Assembly (NCBI RefSeq): GCF_015694405.1
Contig: NZ_JADQDB010000003.1
Span: 248,001 to 312,000, forward strand
Origin: Pelagibacterium limicola
Lineage (GTDB): Bacteria > Pseudomonadota > Alphaproteobacteria > Rhizobiales > Devosiaceae
Direction: 5' to 3'
Length of the DNA: 64,000 nt
Shown here piece by piece: positions 8,142 through 18,137 of the stretch. The position numbers and the translations under genes are program-made. Below the pieces are notes generated by a model. It did not search any database. It was given only the letters and a program-made list of their open reading frames with translations, and was not told the origin of the DNA. Each line of letters opens with the position of its first letter. The stretch's first letter is position 1.

Positions 8142-8845
8142 AGGCCTGTGCTCCAGACATCCTCGCGCAGGAGGAACTTTTCGGCGGCCAGATGCTCGGC
8201 CAGTTTCTTGGACGCTCCGGACGCGGTGATGGGCTCGTAGCCGCGCACCGAAACCGAAATCGTGAAGATTGGGGCGTGGTCTGGGCCACTGCGGTCCGTT
8301 TCGAGATAGTTCGGCGGCTCCAGCCCCTTGCCCTGAGCCCATTCCTGCAATGCAGTCTTGGCGTCAGCGCGGCGCGCCTGGGTGACATCGAGGTTGTCGC
8401 CGAACATGCGGGTGACGAAAGTGAAGGCGGGATCGAGACCGCCGTCGGCATAGATCGCGCCAATCACGGCTTCGCAAACGTCGCCCAGGATCGCATCCTT
8501 GTCGGCACCGCCGGTTCGCGCCTCGCTTTCACCCAGATGCAGGAACGGGCCAAGCCCGAGCTTGCGGGCGACGCGGGCGCAGGTTTCCTTGCGCACGAGG
8601 CTGTTGAGCGTGCGCGAAAGTTCGCCCTCATTGGACCGGGGCAGCCTGTCCGAGAGCATGTGCGCAACAACGAGGCCGAGCACCCTGTCACCCAGAAATT
8701 CGAGGCGCTGGTAGGATTCGGCGGTGCGCCGGGACGGCGCTACGGCGCTCGAATGGGTCAGGGCGCGCGCGAGCAAGGCCGGGTTGTTGAACGCGTATCC
8801 CAGTCTTTGCTCTAACTGCTCTTTGTCGCGCGCGCGCAGGCTCAT
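8138..8845 (-). CDS. rnc: Ribonuclease III
   Basis: RNase III cleaves double-stranded RNA, including the rRNA precursor. The 235-residue protein has the signature 'RLEFLGDRVLGLVVA' (about 47-61), the second acidic motif 'DVCEAVIGAIYADGG', and a C-terminal dsRNA-binding domain ending in 'ASGASKKLAEHLAAEKFLL'. Catalytic acidic residues are present. Its start overlaps the lepB stop and its stop overlaps the era start, the usual alphaproteobacterial lepB-rnc-era order. Confidence 0.97.
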   Translation of the reverse strand: MSLRARDKEQLEQRLGYAFNNPALLARALTHSSAVAPSRRTAESYQRLEFLGDRVLGLVVAHMLSDRLPRSNEGELSRTLNSLVRKETCARVARKLGLGPFLHLGESEARTGGADKDAILGDVCEAVIGAIYADGGLDPAFTFVTRMFGDNLDVTQARRADAKTALQEWAQGKGLEPPNYLETDRSGPDHAPIFTISVSVRGYEPITASGASKKLAEHLAAEKFLLREDVWSTGL

Positions 8846-9612
8846 TCGTAAATCGAGGTGAAGATGCGGTCGAAGCGGACGTTGCCGGGCCAGCGCCAGA
8901 TCTGCCAGGGCGGAATATTGTCCTCAATCGAGAAGAAGCGCCATTCCGCCTTGCCCAGCAGGTTCTCGAACGGCACGAACCCGACATGGGAAAGCGAGCG
9001 GCTATCGAGCGAGCGGTCGCGATTGTCGCCCATCATGAAAAAATGCCCGGGCGGCACGACATATTCCTGCGTATTGTCGAACTGCGCGTTATCGGAAATT
9101 TCCTGAATGACATAACTCACGCCATTGGGCAGCGTCTCGCGATAGATGTTGACCGGCAGCGTCATCGAGTTGCTGTCGCGGTCCTGCCCCTGACCGAGGC
9201 GTTCCCGCTCAACAGGTTCGCCATTGATATGCAGAATGCCACCCGTCACCTGGACGCGGTCGCCCGGAAGGCCGACGACACGCTTGACGTAATTCTCGGA
9301 CTGGGGAACCGGACGGAAGACGGCCACGTCGCCCCGCTCGGGTTCCCGCCCGAACACACGCCCCCGCCAAGGCACCTCGGTATAGGGCAGCGAATAGCGC
9401 GAATAGCCATAGGAATACTTGGACGCCAGGATGTAGTCGCCGATCAGGAGATTGGACTGCATCGAGGCGGTGGGGATAGAGAACGGCTCGAAGGCGAAGG
9501 TGCGGAAGACGAGCGCGATGAGGAGCGCCTGAACGATGACGACGATCGTTTCGCGCAATTCGCCCTTGCCGGATTTTTTCTTCTTTTCGGCGTCCGACAT
9601 CGGGGTGCTCAT
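8842..9612 (-). CDS. lepB: Signal peptidase I
   Basis: Membrane-bound serine protease that removes signal peptides at the outer face of the inner membrane. A Lys-rich cytoplasmic N-terminus (KKKKSGKGELRE) precedes one membrane segment ('TIVVIVQALLIALVFRTFAF'). The catalytic Ser lies in 'PTASMQSNLLIGDYI' and the catalytic Lys in 'NYVKRVVGLPGDRV', followed by box E 'MGDNRDRSLDSR'. I chose the ATG at 9612 (MSTPMSDAEKK) because AGGA lies six bases upstream; the frame is open for 32 more codons. Length 256 is normal for the family. Confidence 0.96.
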   Translation of the reverse strand: MSTPMSDAEKKKKSGKGELRETIVVIVQALLIALVFRTFAFEPFSIPTASMQSNLLIGDYILASKYSYGYSRYSLPYTEVPWRGRVFGREPERGDVAVFRPVPQSENYVKRVVGLPGDRVQVTGGILHINGEPVERERLGQGQDRDSNSMTLPVNIYRETLPNGVSYVIQEISDNAQFDNTQEYVVPPGHFFMMGDNRDRSLDSRSLSHVGFVPFENLLGKAEWRFFSIEDNIPPWQIWRWPGNVRFDRIFTSIYE

Positions 9613-9649
9613 TTTTCCTGCATTCGCCTGTCTGTTAAGGGAGCGGCCC

Positions 9650-10054
9650 TCACCGGTCAACCGGCAGCGCCTCGATGATGACAAAAGCCTGCGCAAGCCC
9701 CACGTCATCGGTTATGGTCACGTGGATATGGGCCTCGTGGGCCGGCGGAACAAGCCGCGCGAGCCGTTTGGCCGCACCACCGGTCAGCCGCATGGTTGGC
9801 TTGCCGCTCGGCAGGTTCACGACTCCCATGTCGCGCCAGAATACGCCATTTGAAAGGCCGGTGCCCAGCGCCTTGGCGCAGGCCTCCTTGGCGGCGAAAC
9901 GCTTGGCGTAGGAAGCGGCGCGATTGCGGCGGCGATCCGATTTCGCGCGCTCGATGTCCGTGAAGCACCGTTGGGTGAACCGCTCACCAAAACGCTCGAG
10001 CGTGCGCTCGATATGGGCAATCTCGCAGATGTCGTTGCCCATTCCGATGATCAT
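9650..10054 (-). CDS. acpS: Holo-[acyl-carrier-protein] synthase
   Basis: AcpS transfers 4'-phosphopantetheine from CoA to apo-ACP. The 134-residue protein has the magnesium-binding motif '[25 protein letters not shown]' at its N-terminus and the second motif '[19 protein letters not shown]' with the conserved Glu and Lys. The start at 10054 overlaps the pyrE stop by four bases, and a 37-base gap separates it from lepB. Position within the rel-to-recO operon is standard in the order. Confidence 0.96.
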   Translation of the reverse strand: MIIGMGNDICEIAHIERTLERFGERFTQRCFTDIERAKSDRRRNRAASYAKRFAAKEACAKALGTGLSNGVFWRDMGVVNLPSGKPTMRLTGGAAKRLARLVPPAHEAHIHVTITDDVGLAQAFVIIEALPVDR

Positions 10055-10635
10055 TGGAGCCCCCTGCTCCCGGGCTTGACCGGGGGAAGGGCCTCCAGCT
10101 CCGGCGGCAATGCGTCGGGGGCGTAGGCGGGCACCTTGTATTCGGTGAGCGCGACCAGCGGCACGCCGATATCGGCCTCGCCGGCGGAACGGTCGACTAT
10201 ACAGGCTGCGGCGACCACATCGGCGCCGAGCGCCTTGACGCAATCGATGCATTCGCGGATCGAGAGACCGGTCGAAACGATGTCCTCGACGACGATCACT
10301 TTTTCTCCCGGCTCGACACGGAAGCTGCGGCGAAGCTCAAATACGCCGTCGACGCGCTCGGTGAAGATGGCAGGTACGCCGAGATGGCGTGCTGTTTCGT
10401 AGCCCGGGATGATTCCGCCGACAGCCGGCGACACGACCTGCGAGATGTCTCCATAGCCCTCGGCCCTGATCTTTTCCGCAAGCGCCCTGCAGAGCTTCTC
10501 GGCACGGTCAGGAAACATGAAGACACGGTTCTTTTGCAGAAATACCGGCGAGCGCAAGCCCGAGGACAGGATGAAGTGCCCCTCAAGAAGGGCATCGCAA
10601 GAACGGAAAATATCGAGCACTTCGTCGCGGGTCAT
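10051..10635 (-). CDS. pyrE: Orotate phosphoribosyltransferase
   Basis: PyrE converts orotate and PRPP to OMP in pyrimidine synthesis. The 194-residue protein has the PRPP loop '[20 protein letters not shown]' with the two acidic residues, and '[18 protein letters not shown]' earlier. The family is about 190-230 residues long, so it is complete. Its start overlaps the rel stop (10632-10635) and its stop overlaps the acpS start, so expression is coupled to the stringent-response enzyme. Confidence 0.95.
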   Translation of the reverse strand: MTRDEVLDIFRSCDALLEGHFILSSGLRSPVFLQKNRVFMFPDRAEKLCRALAEKIRAEGYGDISQVVSPAVGGIIPGYETARHLGVPAIFTERVDGVFELRRSFRVEPGEKVIVVEDIVSTGLSIRECIDCVKALGADVVAAACIVDRSAGEADIGVPLVALTEYKVPAYAPDALPPELEALPPVKPGSRGLQ

Positions 10636-12908
10636 TGCGCTTTCTCCATGTCGGTCGAAAAGACGCCTTCCATCCCAGCAATGGCGCTAGCCTGAAGCAC
10701 GCTGCCCCGCTGGACCCTGGAAAGCCCCGGAGTGCGTTTGAGGGTTGCGAGCACGTCTGTCAACTGTGCCAGGTCGCGAAGCTCAAGCTCGAAAATCATC
10801 TCGTGGGAGTCCTGGGCCAGCGCCCGCATGACGAGATTGGAGATGTTGGCGTCGCATGCCGCGATGGCGGAGGTAATCTGCGCAAGCGCGCCGGGACGGT
10901 TCGCCGAGTGCATCGAAATCACCGCCCTGAAAAGACGCTCGGGTTTGCCTTGCAAATCCCACCGCACGTCGATCCAGCCTACATCCTTGTCATGATATTC
11001 GGCAAGCGCATCGGATTCGGCGGGATATACCGTCATCGTTCCGTTCTGTTGCAGGATGCCGATAAGCCGGTCCCCGGGCACCACACCTTCGCGCGACACC
11101 TCGACCGGCATGTTGAAATCGAACCCTACGAGAGCCGCGAAGCGCTTGACCGCGCTGCGCTGGCCGCCTGGCATGCGGAACTTGAAGCATTCGCCCCGCT
11201 TGAGCGAGAACCAACCTTCTGCATTGTCGCCGACGGGGAGCGACAGCTTGGACCGCCTGCGGCGCTTGCCTTTCATGGCGGCCGCCTCGCGGGCGAGGTC
11301 GTCGGCGCTGAGCCGGCCTTCGCCGATTTCCACAAGCAGCGCCTGACGATCCCCGGCGTTCAGCCGTCCAGCCAGCGTTGCAATGTCATCGTCCGAGAAC
11401 GATAGCCCCTCGCGCTCGAGAACGGCGGCCAGAACCTGCTCTCCGAGCGAAAATGCGCGCTGGAGGGCTCCGATCCGCACGGCCCGGCGAATGGCTGAGC
11501 GGGCTTTGCCGGTAACAGCGATGTTTTCCCAGTTTGGCGGCGGCGTATGGGTCGGATCGCGCAGGATTTCCACCTCGTCGCCCGAATGAAGCTGGGTGAT
11601 GAGCGGCATGACCGAACCGTTGATCTTGCATCCCACACAGCTATCGCCCACGTCGGTATGGACGGCATAGGCGAAATCGATGGGCGTCGCGCCGCGCGGC
11701 AGCGCGATCAGCCGGCCACGCGGGGTGAAACAGAAAACCTGGTCCTGGAACAGTTCGAGCTTGGTATGCTCGATGAATTCCTCGGGGTTATCGCCCTCGG
11801 TGAGGTGTGCGATTGTCGTGCGCAGCCAGTTATAGGCGTGGCTTTCTTCCTCGAGCCGGCGCATGTCGCCCGAGATCGCTTCCTTGTAGAGCTGGTGCGC
11901 GGCAATACCGTACTCGGCGATGGCGTGCATCTCGTGGGTGCGGATCTGGAGTTCGACGCGCTGGCGGCCCGGGCCGACGATCGTGGTGTGGATCGAGCGG
12001 TAATCGTTGTGCTTGGGGACCGAGATATAGTCCTTGAAGCGGCCGGGGACGACCTTCCAGCGGGCGTGGATTACCCCCAGCGTGCGATAGCAGGCGTCGA
12101 TGGTGTCCACGACGACGCGAAATCCGATCATATCGGACAATTGTTCCAGCGCGATCGCCTTGCGTTCAATCTTGGAATAAATGGACCAGGCCGATTTCAG
12201 CCGTGAGGAGACCTTGGCCTTGATGCCCTGCTCGGCCAAATGGCTCTCGAGTTCGGAGCGGATCTCCGCGATGATCTCGCGGCTCGACATTTCCATTGCA
12301 GCGAGCCGCTGGGTAATGGCCTTGTAGTGCTCGGGGTGCAGCGACTTGAAGGCCAGGTCCTCGAGCTCGTTGCGCATGTCCTGCATGCCCATGCGGCCGG
12401 CAAGCGGCGCATAGATGTCCATCGTCTCCTGCGCGATCCGCGCGCGCTTCTGGACGGGCATGTATTCGAGCGTGCGCATGTTGTGCAGGCGGTCGGCGAG
12501 CTTGACGAGCAGCACGCGCACATCCTGCGAGATGGCGAGCAGGAGCTTGCGCAGGTTTTCGGCCTGGGCTTCCTCGCGGGAGACGAGATTGAGTCGTTCG
12601 ATCTTGGTCAGCCCGTCGACGATCTGCCCGATTTCGGGTCCGAAGAGTTCGTCGATTTCGGCGCGGGTGGCGTCTGTGTCCTCTAAGGTATCGTGCAGGA
12701 GGGCCACGGCGATGGTGGCATCGTCGAGCTTGAGATCGGTGAGTATGGCAGCCACTTCCAGGGGATGGGCGAAATACGGGTCCCCAGACGCGCGGGTCTG
12801 GCTGCCATGTTTCTGCATCCCATAGACATAGGCCTTGTTGAGCAGGTTTTCGTCGGCGTTCGGATTGTAGGCCAGAACACGCTCAACGAGTTCGTATTGA
12901 CGCATCAT
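10632..12908 (-). CDS. rel: Bifunctional (p)ppGpp synthetase/hydrolase
   Basis: Makes and degrades the stringent-response alarmone (p)ppGpp. The order is an HD hydrolase domain ('[17 protein letters not shown]', the HDxxED motif intact), a synthetase domain ('[24 protein letters not shown]' and '[17 protein letters not shown]'), a TGS domain ('[32 protein letters not shown]'), and a C-terminal ACT domain. Intact sites in both catalytic domains mark it as the single bifunctional Rel enzyme usual in alphaproteobacteria. I chose the first ATG of [11 protein letters not shown] at 12908; GGAG lies eleven bases upstream. It heads the operon that includes pyrE, acpS, lepB, rnc, era and recO. Confidence 0.96.
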   Translation of the reverse strand: MMRQYELVERVLAYNPNADENLLNKAYVYGMQKHGSQTRASGDPYFAHPLEVAAILTDLKLDDATIAVALLHDTLEDTDATRAEIDELFGPEIGQIVDGLTKIERLNLVSREEAQAENLRKLLLAISQDVRVLLVKLADRLHNMRTLEYMPVQKRARIAQETMDIYAPLAGRMGMQDMRNELEDLAFKSLHPEHYKAITQRLAAMEMSSREIIAEIRSELESHLAEQGIKAKVSSRLKSAWSIYSKIERKAIALEQLSDMIGFRVVVDTIDACYRTLGVIHARWKVVPGRFKDYISVPKHNDYRSIHTTIVGPGRQRVELQIRTHEMHAIAEYGIAAHQLYKEAISGDMRRLEEESHAYNWLRTTIAHLTEGDNPEEFIEHTKLELFQDQVFCFTPRGRLIALPRGATPIDFAYAVHTDVGDSCVGCKINGSVMPLITQLHSGDEVEILRDPTHTPPPNWENIAVTGKARSAIRRAVRIGALQRAFSLGEQVLAAVLEREGLSFSDDDIATLAGRLNAGDRQALLVEIGEGRLSADDLAREAAAMKGKRRRRSKLSLPVGDNAEGWFSLKRGECFKFRMPGGQRSAVKRFAALVGFDFNMPVEVSREGVVPGDRLIGILQQNGTMTVYPAESDALAEYHDKDVGWIDVRWDLQGKPERLFRAVISMHSANRPGALAQITSAIAACDANISNLVMRALAQDSHEMIFELELRDLAQLTDVLATLKRTPGLSRVQRGSVLQASAIAGMEGVFSTDMEKAQ

Positions 12909-12941
12909 GCGCCGGGTTACTCCAAGGAACGGCAAACGAAT

Positions 12942-12970
12942 AAGGCGCCGGGCTGAACGCCAGACGCCTT
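12942..12970 (-). terminator. Possible rho-independent terminator after rpoZ
   Basis: An AAGGCG/CGCCTT stem with a larger interrupted loop lies 30 bases beyond the rpoZ stop and is followed on the minus strand by TTATTCG. The stem is short and the T-run poor, so partial read-through into rel is likely. Confidence 0.4.
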
Positions 12971-13001
12971 AAAAGACAATATAAGAAAAGGGGGTTAACG
13001 A

Positions 13002-13370
13002 TCAATCGTCGCGGCGCTCGGGGGGAGCCAGCGACTCGATGCCGCGGAGCAACTCTTCCTCGCTGATCGTGTCGAATACCGGACCGTCCTCGTCCGAAGA
13101 GGTTTCGATCATTGGCGCGGCTTCGCGCTCGGGCTCGTCGACCTCGACATACTTCTGCAGCGAGTGGATCAGGTCTTCCTTCAGATCCTCGGGCGAAATC
13201 GTCCCGTCGCCAATCTCGCGCAGGGCAACGACGGGGTTCTTGTCGTTGTCGCGGTCCACGGTGATCGCCGCGCCGGACGAAATCATGCGGGCGCGATGGG
13301 CCGACATAAGCACCAGCTCAAAGCGGTTCGGAATCTTTTCAATGCAATCTTCTACGGTGACGCGTGCCAC
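13002..13370 (-). CDS. rpoZ: DNA-directed RNA polymerase omega subunit
   Basis: Omega helps assemble the RNA polymerase beta' subunit and takes part in ppGpp binding in proteobacteria. The 122-residue protein has the typical start '[53 protein letters not shown]', the MopZ-like core, and an acidic alphaproteobacterial tail. It sits just upstream of rel, as in many proteobacteria, so alarmone synthesis and its polymerase target are adjacent. A weak terminator lies between the two. Confidence 0.96.
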   Translation of the reverse strand: MARVTVEDCIEKIPNRFELVLMSAHRARMISSGAAITVDRDNDKNPVVALREIGDGTISPEDLKEDLIHSLQKYVEVDEPEREAAPMIETSSDEDGPVFDTISEEELLRGIESLAPPERRDD

Positions 13371-13732
13371 GGCCGGTCTCCATTGACTAAAGAGGGGAGC
13401 GAAGGGCCCGTTTACACGAAGCCGAACTCAAAAACAAGCGCGAGGGCAACTACCGCGCCATCGGCGGACGGGCGGAGAAGTGCATTCCGGGCTTACGGAA
13501 TACGGAACCAATTGGCGAGAGACGAATTATGGGCTTTTAATGGGCCGCGTTCAAAAATCAGAGAATGCCATCCGGAAGTGGTCGGGCGGCTATTGGTGGG
13601 GGATTAAATCACAAAAATTGCCAAATGCGACTACAGTAGCAATTGGAATGTCTCAGCTAACGTGTTAGTGTGTTGATCGAGTGTGGGGGGCTCGCAGGGA
13701 CAATATATTGATAGTTTTGGAGTTTTGCGGTT
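13371..13732. other. Intergenic region between rpoZ and the NYN gene
   Basis: This 362-base stretch lies between divergent genes and should hold both promoters. I see no convincing coding frame. It has a small dyad ATTCCG...CGGAAT at about 13485-13502 resembling the palindromic elements noted elsewhere, and it becomes AT-rich from about 13600 towards the NYN gene, where promoter elements are likely though I cannot name them. Confidence 0.4.
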
Positions 13733-14293
13733 ATGTTCGATCCGCGGGAAAAAGTGGTTTTGTTTATAGATGGCGCAAATCTTTATGCGACCTCGCGCGC
13801 GCTGGGAATAGATATAGACTATAAACTGCTTTTGGCATCCTTTCAGGAATCAGCCTATCTGCTGCGGGCTTATTACTACACAGCCTTGGTGGAAGACCAG
13901 GAATACTCATCCCTCCGTCCATTGATTGATTGGCTCGATTACAATGGTTACACGGTGGTCACCAAGCCTGCAAAGGAGTTCGTTGATGCCCAGGGTCGCC
14001 GCAAGGTGAAGGGCAATATGGACATCGAACTGACCATCGATGCGCTCGAGATGTCCTCGCACTTCGATCACTTCGTGTTGTTTTCGGGCGACGGTGATTT
14101 CACTGCGCTCGTATCGGCCTTGCAGCGGCGGGGAAAGAAGGTGACGGTCGCATCCACCCTTTCGACGCCGACCCCGATGATTTCTGACGACCTGCGCCGA
14201 CAGGCCGACCATTTCCTCGAAATTTCGACGCTTGCCAAAAAGGTGGGACGATCGCAGGTTGACCGTCAGGTCTCTGCCCGCGAGGATGCCTGA
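13733..14293 (+). CDS. NYN domain (LabA/DUF88-like) protein
   Basis: A 186-residue PIN-like NYN-domain protein, a predicted metal-dependent RNase. Acidic residues of the fold are kept: 'VVLFIDGANLYATSRALGIDIDY' (Asp near residue 13), 'KVKGNMDIELTIDALEMS' (two Asp) and 'HFVLFSGDGDFTALVSALQRRGKKV' (SGDGDF). Uniform length with the family and all acidic positions suggest an active enzyme. RNA target is unknown. A family 5 uracil-DNA glycosylase gene follows 25 bases later on the same strand, probably in the same transcript. Confidence 0.9.
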   Translation: MFDPREKVVLFIDGANLYATSRALGIDIDYKLLLASFQESAYLLRAYYYTALVEDQEYSSLRPLIDWLDYNGYTVVTKPAKEFVDAQGRRKVKGNMDIELTIDALEMSSHFDHFVLFSGDGDFTALVSALQRRGKKVTVASTLSTPTPMISDDLRRQADHFLEISTLAKKVGRSQVDRQVSAREDA

Positions 14294-14318
14294 TCGATTC
14301 TCCGACCTTTGACCGCCG

Positions 14319-14957
14319 TTGGACCAGACCAACCCACCTCCTGACTGCCCGCTTTGTCCGCGCCTCGTTGCCTTTCGCGAGGACGCGCGCGCGCAGTTTC
14401 CCGACTGGCACAATGCCCCCGTTCCCAATTGGGGTGATACCTCGCCGCGCCTTCTGATTGTCGGGCTTGCCCCCGGCTTGCGCGGGGCGAACCGCACAGG
14501 ACGCCCGTTCACCGGGGATTATGCGGGGGACCTGCTCTACGCAACGCTCCGCAAGTTCGGGCTGGCCGAGGGCGAATATGGGGCCGATCCCGCCGATGGG
14601 ATGGTTTTACGGGATACGATGATCGTCAATTCGGTCCGCTGCGTTCCCCCGCAGAACAAGCCGACCGGGCCCGAGATCAACACCTGCCGCCGCTTTCTTG
14701 TCGCAACGCTCAATGCAAGTGCGCAAGCGAAAGCAATCCTGGCGCTCGGGCGGATCGCGCATGATTCCCTGTTGACGGCGCTCGGCGAACGTCGGGCTGC
14801 GTTCCCTTTCGGGCACGGCGCCGAGCATCGGCTGAGCGATGGACGCATGCTCTTCGACAGCTTCCACTGCTCGCGTTACAACACCAATACGGGCCGGCTG
14901 ACGACCGAGATGTTCGAGGATGTTGTCGGGCGGGCGGCGGCGTATATTGCCGGCTAG
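14319..14957 (+). CDS. Uracil-DNA glycosylase family 5 (UDGb-like)
   Basis: Removes uracil and related deaminated bases from DNA. Iron-sulfur-type cysteines occur early ('DCPLCPRL') and later ('NSVRCVPPQNKPTGPEINTCRRF'), the four-cysteine pattern of the [4Fe-4S] UDGs. The family 5 motif A 'GLAPGLRGANRTGRPFTGDYAG' lacks the catalytic Asp of family 4, and motif B is 'HCSRYNTNTGRLT'. Length 212 is normal. The only suitable start in frame is a TTG at 14319, 25 bases after the NYN stop. The stop overlaps the GNAT stop on the other strand. Confidence 0.9.
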   Translation: MDQTNPPPDCPLCPRLVAFREDARAQFPDWHNAPVPNWGDTSPRLLIVGLAPGLRGANRTGRPFTGDYAGDLLYATLRKFGLAEGEYGADPADGMVLRDTMIVNSVRCVPPQNKPTGPEINTCRRFLVATLNASAQAKAILALGRIAHDSLLTALGERRAAFPFGHGAEHRLSDGRMLFDSFHCSRYNTNTGRLTTEMFEDVVGRAAAYIAG

Positions 14958-15442
14958 GTAGGTGGCCCGCGCCAAATCTTGCGGGCCGGACGTTCTAAAA
15001 AGATATGTGACTCGGATCTGGCGATTTCCTCAAAACCGTGGCGCCGATAAAGCGACCCCACGGGATTCCACCGAAGATACTCGCACCTGACCGGACGTTC
15101 GGCACTATCGGCTAGCATCAGAACATGTAGCAAAATTGCCGTGCCCCAACCTCGCCCGTGCAGTTCGGGCAAGAGATAGAACTCGCCGAACCGGATATGA
15201 TCGGGCAGAATCCACCATGAAAGCGTACCTATACGCCGTTCCCCCTTGGCTATCGCAAAGAACGGCTTGACCGAATAGTGGCGGCGATGGACTTCACGCT
15301 GATAGATATCATCCCAACCCCACCGCGGAGCGATGTGAGGCGCCATCGCGGCTCGCTTTATTTCAAACGCAAATTCCCTGTCGGCGGGACGAGTTGAAAG
15401 TCTCGGAAACGAAAAATCGGGGGCAAGATCAGGGATATCCAT
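14954..15442 (-). CDS. GNAT-family N-acetyltransferase
   Basis: A 162-residue acetyltransferase fold. The acetyl-CoA motif A is 'FGEFYLLPELHGRGWGTAIL' with the R/Q-x-x-G-x-G/A signature HGRGWG, and motif B is 'NPVGSLYRRHGFEEIA'. The acceptor is not evident. It ends four bases into the UDG stop on the opposite strand and starts 15 bases after the smpB stop, so it may be co-transcribed with dapA-smpB. Confidence 0.88.
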   Translation of the reverse strand: MDIPDLAPDFSFPRLSTRPADREFAFEIKRAAMAPHIAPRWGWDDIYQREVHRRHYSVKPFFAIAKGERRIGTLSWWILPDHIRFGEFYLLPELHGRGWGTAILLHVLMLADSAERPVRCEYLRWNPVGSLYRRHGFEEIARSESHIFLERPARKIWRGPPT

Positions 15443-15457
15443 GAAGTCCGCCCCATT

Positions 15458-15937
15458 TTATCCCTGCTTGAGCAACCGCTGCTTGTCGCGGGCCCAGTCC
15501 CGGTCCTTTTGAACGGAGCGTTTGTCGAAATTCTTGCGGCCCTTGGCGAGACCAATCAGGAGTTTGGCGGTGCCCCGATCGTTGAAATAGAGCTTTAGCG
15601 GTACAATGGTATTACCCGCGCGCTCGACGCCGCGGGCGAGTTTTGCCAGTTCCTTTTTCGATACCAGCAGTTTGCGGCGGCGCTTTTCGTCGTGGTTGAA
15701 ACGGTTGCCCTGGAGGTATTCGGGGATGGTGGCGTTGATGAGCCAGAGTTCGCCGCCTTCGGGCGAGACATAGGACTCCGCGATCTGAGCCTTTCCCGTG
15801 CGCAGCGATTTGACTTCGGTTCCGGTGAGCATAATCCCGGCCTCGAGCGTATCGAGCACCTCGTAGTCGAACCGGGCCCGCCGGTTTTCGGCAACAGGTC
15901 CGTGCGAGATCATACCGCTTTGCTTTTTGGGGGCCAT
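15458..15937 (-). CDS. smpB: SsrA-binding protein SmpB
   Basis: SmpB delivers tmRNA to stalled ribosomes in trans-translation. The 159-residue protein matches the family across its length: '[32 protein letters not shown]', 'AYV'-like '[22 protein letters not shown]', and the basic tail '[28 protein letters not shown]'. It starts one base after the dapA stop, the usual dapA-smpB order in the group. Confidence 0.97.
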   Translation of the reverse strand: MAPKKQSGMISHGPVAENRRARFDYEVLDTLEAGIMLTGTEVKSLRTGKAQIAESYVSPEGGELWLINATIPEYLQGNRFNHDEKRRRKLLVSKKELAKLARGVERAGNTIVPLKLYFNDRGTAKLLIGLAKGRKNFDKRSVQKDRDWARDKQRLLKQG

Positions 15938-15938
15938 G

Positions 15939-16820
15939 TTAGCCGTTTATCAACCCCGCATGGACAAGCGCGTCGTCGATTGCCTTGCGGGTGCCTTCGG
16001 TTACCGGCACCATCGGCAGGCGCAGGTCTTCGCTGCACAGGCCCATGCGTGAAGCCGCGTATTTGACGCCCGCCGGATTGGGCTCGATGAACAAAGCTTT
16101 GTGAAGCGGTACGAGGCGATCCTGAATGGTGAGCGCCGTTGCGTAGTCCCCGGAAAGGCATGCGTTCTGGAAGGCAGCGCAGAGGGCGGGCGCGACATTG
16201 GCGGTGACCGAGATACAGCCCCTCCCCCCATGCGCATTATACCCCAGCGCGGTAATATCCTCGCCCGAGAGCATGACGAAATCGTCGCCCAGTGTAATCC
16301 GTTCGAACGAGGCGCGGCCCATGTCCGAGGTGGCATCCTTGATGCCCACGATATTGGGACATTCGTCGCGCAGGCGCTTGATGGTGTCGACCGCGATATC
16401 GACCACCGTGCGGCCCGGCACCGAATAAACGATCACTGGCAGACTGGTGGCTTTTGCGACGGCCTTGAAGTGCTGGAATTGGCCCTCTTGGTTGGGCCGA
16501 TTGTAGTAAGGCACTATGGACAGGATGCCATCGGCTCCAGCCCGTTCGGCGAATTCGGCCAGTTGGACGGCCTCGCGCGTCGAATTGGAGCCCGCGCCGG
16601 CAATCACGGGCACGCGCTTTGCGGCGACCTCGACGGTCAGCTCGATGACGCGGCGGTGCTCTTCGTGGCTAACCGTTGGGGACTCACCCGTCGTGCCGAC
16701 CGGCACGAGACCGTTCGAGCCTTCGTCGATCTGCCATTTGACGAGGCGCGCGAAGGCGTCTTCATCAATGGCACCATTACGGAACGGCGTTATCAACGCC
16801 GGGATCGACCCGCTAAACAT
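15939..16820 (-). CDS. dapA: 4-hydroxy-tetrahydrodipicolinate synthase
   Basis: DapA condenses pyruvate with aspartate semialdehyde, the first step specific to lysine and diaminopimelate synthesis. The 293-residue TIM-barrel protein has '[18 protein letters not shown]' with the Thr-Thr pair, the Tyr of '[12 protein letters not shown]' and the Schiff-base Lys in '[13 protein letters not shown]'. The start at 16820 ([13 protein letters not shown]) has a GAGG-containing ribosome site; the frame is open for 28 more codons upstream but without family likeness. Confidence 0.96.
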   Translation of the reverse strand: MFSGSIPALITPFRNGAIDEDAFARLVKWQIDEGSNGLVPVGTTGESPTVSHEEHRRVIELTVEVAAKRVPVIAGAGSNSTREAVQLAEFAERAGADGILSIVPYYNRPNQEGQFQHFKAVAKATSLPVIVYSVPGRTVVDIAVDTIKRLRDECPNIVGIKDATSDMGRASFERITLGDDFVMLSGEDITALGYNAHGGRGCISVTANVAPALCAAFQNACLSGDYATALTIQDRLVPLHKALFIEPNPAGVKYAASRMGLCSEDLRLPMVPVTEGTRKAIDDALVHAGLING

Positions 16821-17014
16821 CAGTAATCCTCGGTTGTGGTCCACCGGCGCGCCCGGTGGTTCTGTGACATCCGCGTTTTGCAGCAAGGCGTGGGGGCTTT
16901 GCAAGCCCGGAACCCAACGGAGCGCAACATAATGTCAGATATCGGGCACAACAAGCAGGTTCGAGCGCGAACGGCAAGACTTGCAGGTCTGTGCAGCCGT
17001 GCTAAGTACCTTCG

Positions 17015-17965
17015 ATGTTTTCCTTCCTGCGCCGCAACAAGATGCAAGAGCATCCCGCTTTCCCCGCCATGCCGGCGACCATGGTGACGGCTGGACCGGC
17101 GCGGCTGCAACTGGCGGTGCATATGTCGGGGAGGACGGGTGGTGCGCTGCCGCCATTGATCTGCATCGGCGGATATACGCGGAACATGTTGGACTTTGCG
17201 GACTTCATCCGCAATTTCCGCGCTCAGTACCCCGAGCGAAGCGTGGCCACGCTTGACCTGCCCGGCCGCGGTCGCTCGGCGCATCTTTCGGCCAAATCGG
17301 GCTATTCCTCACTACATGATGCTGGCGCGGCCATTTCGGCGATTACCGCGATGGGCATCGGGCGCTGCATCCTGGTCGGCCAGGGGCACGGCGGCCAGGT
17401 GGCAATGCTCATCGCGCGGGCGCAACCTTCGCTATTGGCCGGTGTCGTGCTCATCGATGCAGGGCCGGTGACCGACCCTCGGGGAATCGTGCGCGTGCGC
17501 AGTAACGTCAAGCACATCGCCGCGCTCAAATCGGGATCAGCAATGCAGGACGCTGCTCGGAAAACCGTGGCAGCCGACTATCCGGGAGAGAGCGAGGCGC
17601 GCCTTGACGCTTTGATCGCGCGGCAATATCGGCAGGACGGGCATGGGCGGCTTGTTCCCCTGTTCGATACGAGACTGATCGCGCAGCTCGAACAGTTCGA
17701 TTTTGACGATGTTCTCGAACCGCAATGGCCACTGTTCGATGCCCTTTCCCCTTTCCCGCTCATGCTGGTGCGAACGCAGCTTTCCGACCAGCTACGGCGC
17801 GAAACCTTCGAGGAAATGGCGCGACGGCGCTCGGATGCGGCGCGCATCACTATCTCGGGCACTGGCAGCCCGGCTCTGCTCGATGAGCCAGAAGAGTTGC
17901 GGGCCATTGGCGAGTTTTGCGCCAGCATCGGCACGCCGCAGGCCGCTGAGGAAGAGGTTGCGTAG
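17015..17965 (+). CDS. Alpha/beta-hydrolase fold protein lacking the nucleophile
   Basis: A 316-residue alpha/beta-hydrolase: 'PPLICIGGYTRNMLDFADFIRNF' (oxyanion strand), 'VATLDLPGRGRSAH' and the nucleophile elbow 'CILVGQGHGGQVAMLIARA' at about residues 118-136. In active members the elbow reads G-x-S-x-G; here the Ser position (about 124) is Gly, in a GGG codon. The late Asp/His region is also not obvious. The protein therefore is probably not an ordinary esterase. The ATG at 17015 and one at residue 10 are possible starts. It stands alone, divergent from dapA. Confidence 0.8.
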   Translation: MFSFLRRNKMQEHPAFPAMPATMVTAGPARLQLAVHMSGRTGGALPPLICIGGYTRNMLDFADFIRNFRAQYPERSVATLDLPGRGRSAHLSAKSGYSSLHDAGAAISAITAMGIGRCILVGQGHGGQVAMLIARAQPSLLAGVVLIDAGPVTDPRGIVRVRSNVKHIAALKSGSAMQDAARKTVAADYPGESEARLDALIARQYRQDGHGRLVPLFDTRLIAQLEQFDFDDVLEPQWPLFDALSPFPLMLVRTQLSDQLRRETFEEMARRRSDAARITISGTGSPALLDEPEELRAIGEFCASIGTPQAAEEEVA

Positions 17966-18054
17966 GTCCCGCTCGCCTCGAGTGCATCGGGGCGTCGTTT
18001 CTCGTGACGGGAAACACTTCCCTCAACGACATGGCCACCTGAGCCTCCCGCAGT

Positions 18055-18079
18055 TCCATTCCGGCACTTGCCCGGGATT
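18055..18079. repeat. Degenerate palindromic element
   Basis: CATTCCGGCACTTGCCCGGGATT resembles the element read inside the OmpA-family gene at 19674-19715 (CATTCCGGGACTTGTCCCCGGAA on that gene's strand). It lies in the 172-base gap after the hydrolase, which shows no coding frame. I infer a dispersed palindromic family. Confidence 0.45.
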
Positions 18080-18137
18080 AGCTCGAGGCTGCAAATTGAG
18101 GGGCCAAATCCCGGCCCATACGATACCCCGTCGGCCC

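Noticed and set aside
13480-13668. Possible 62-residue gene between rpoZ and the NYN gene
   Set aside because: No ribosome site, no likeness to known proteins, and ordinary base composition for an intergenic region.
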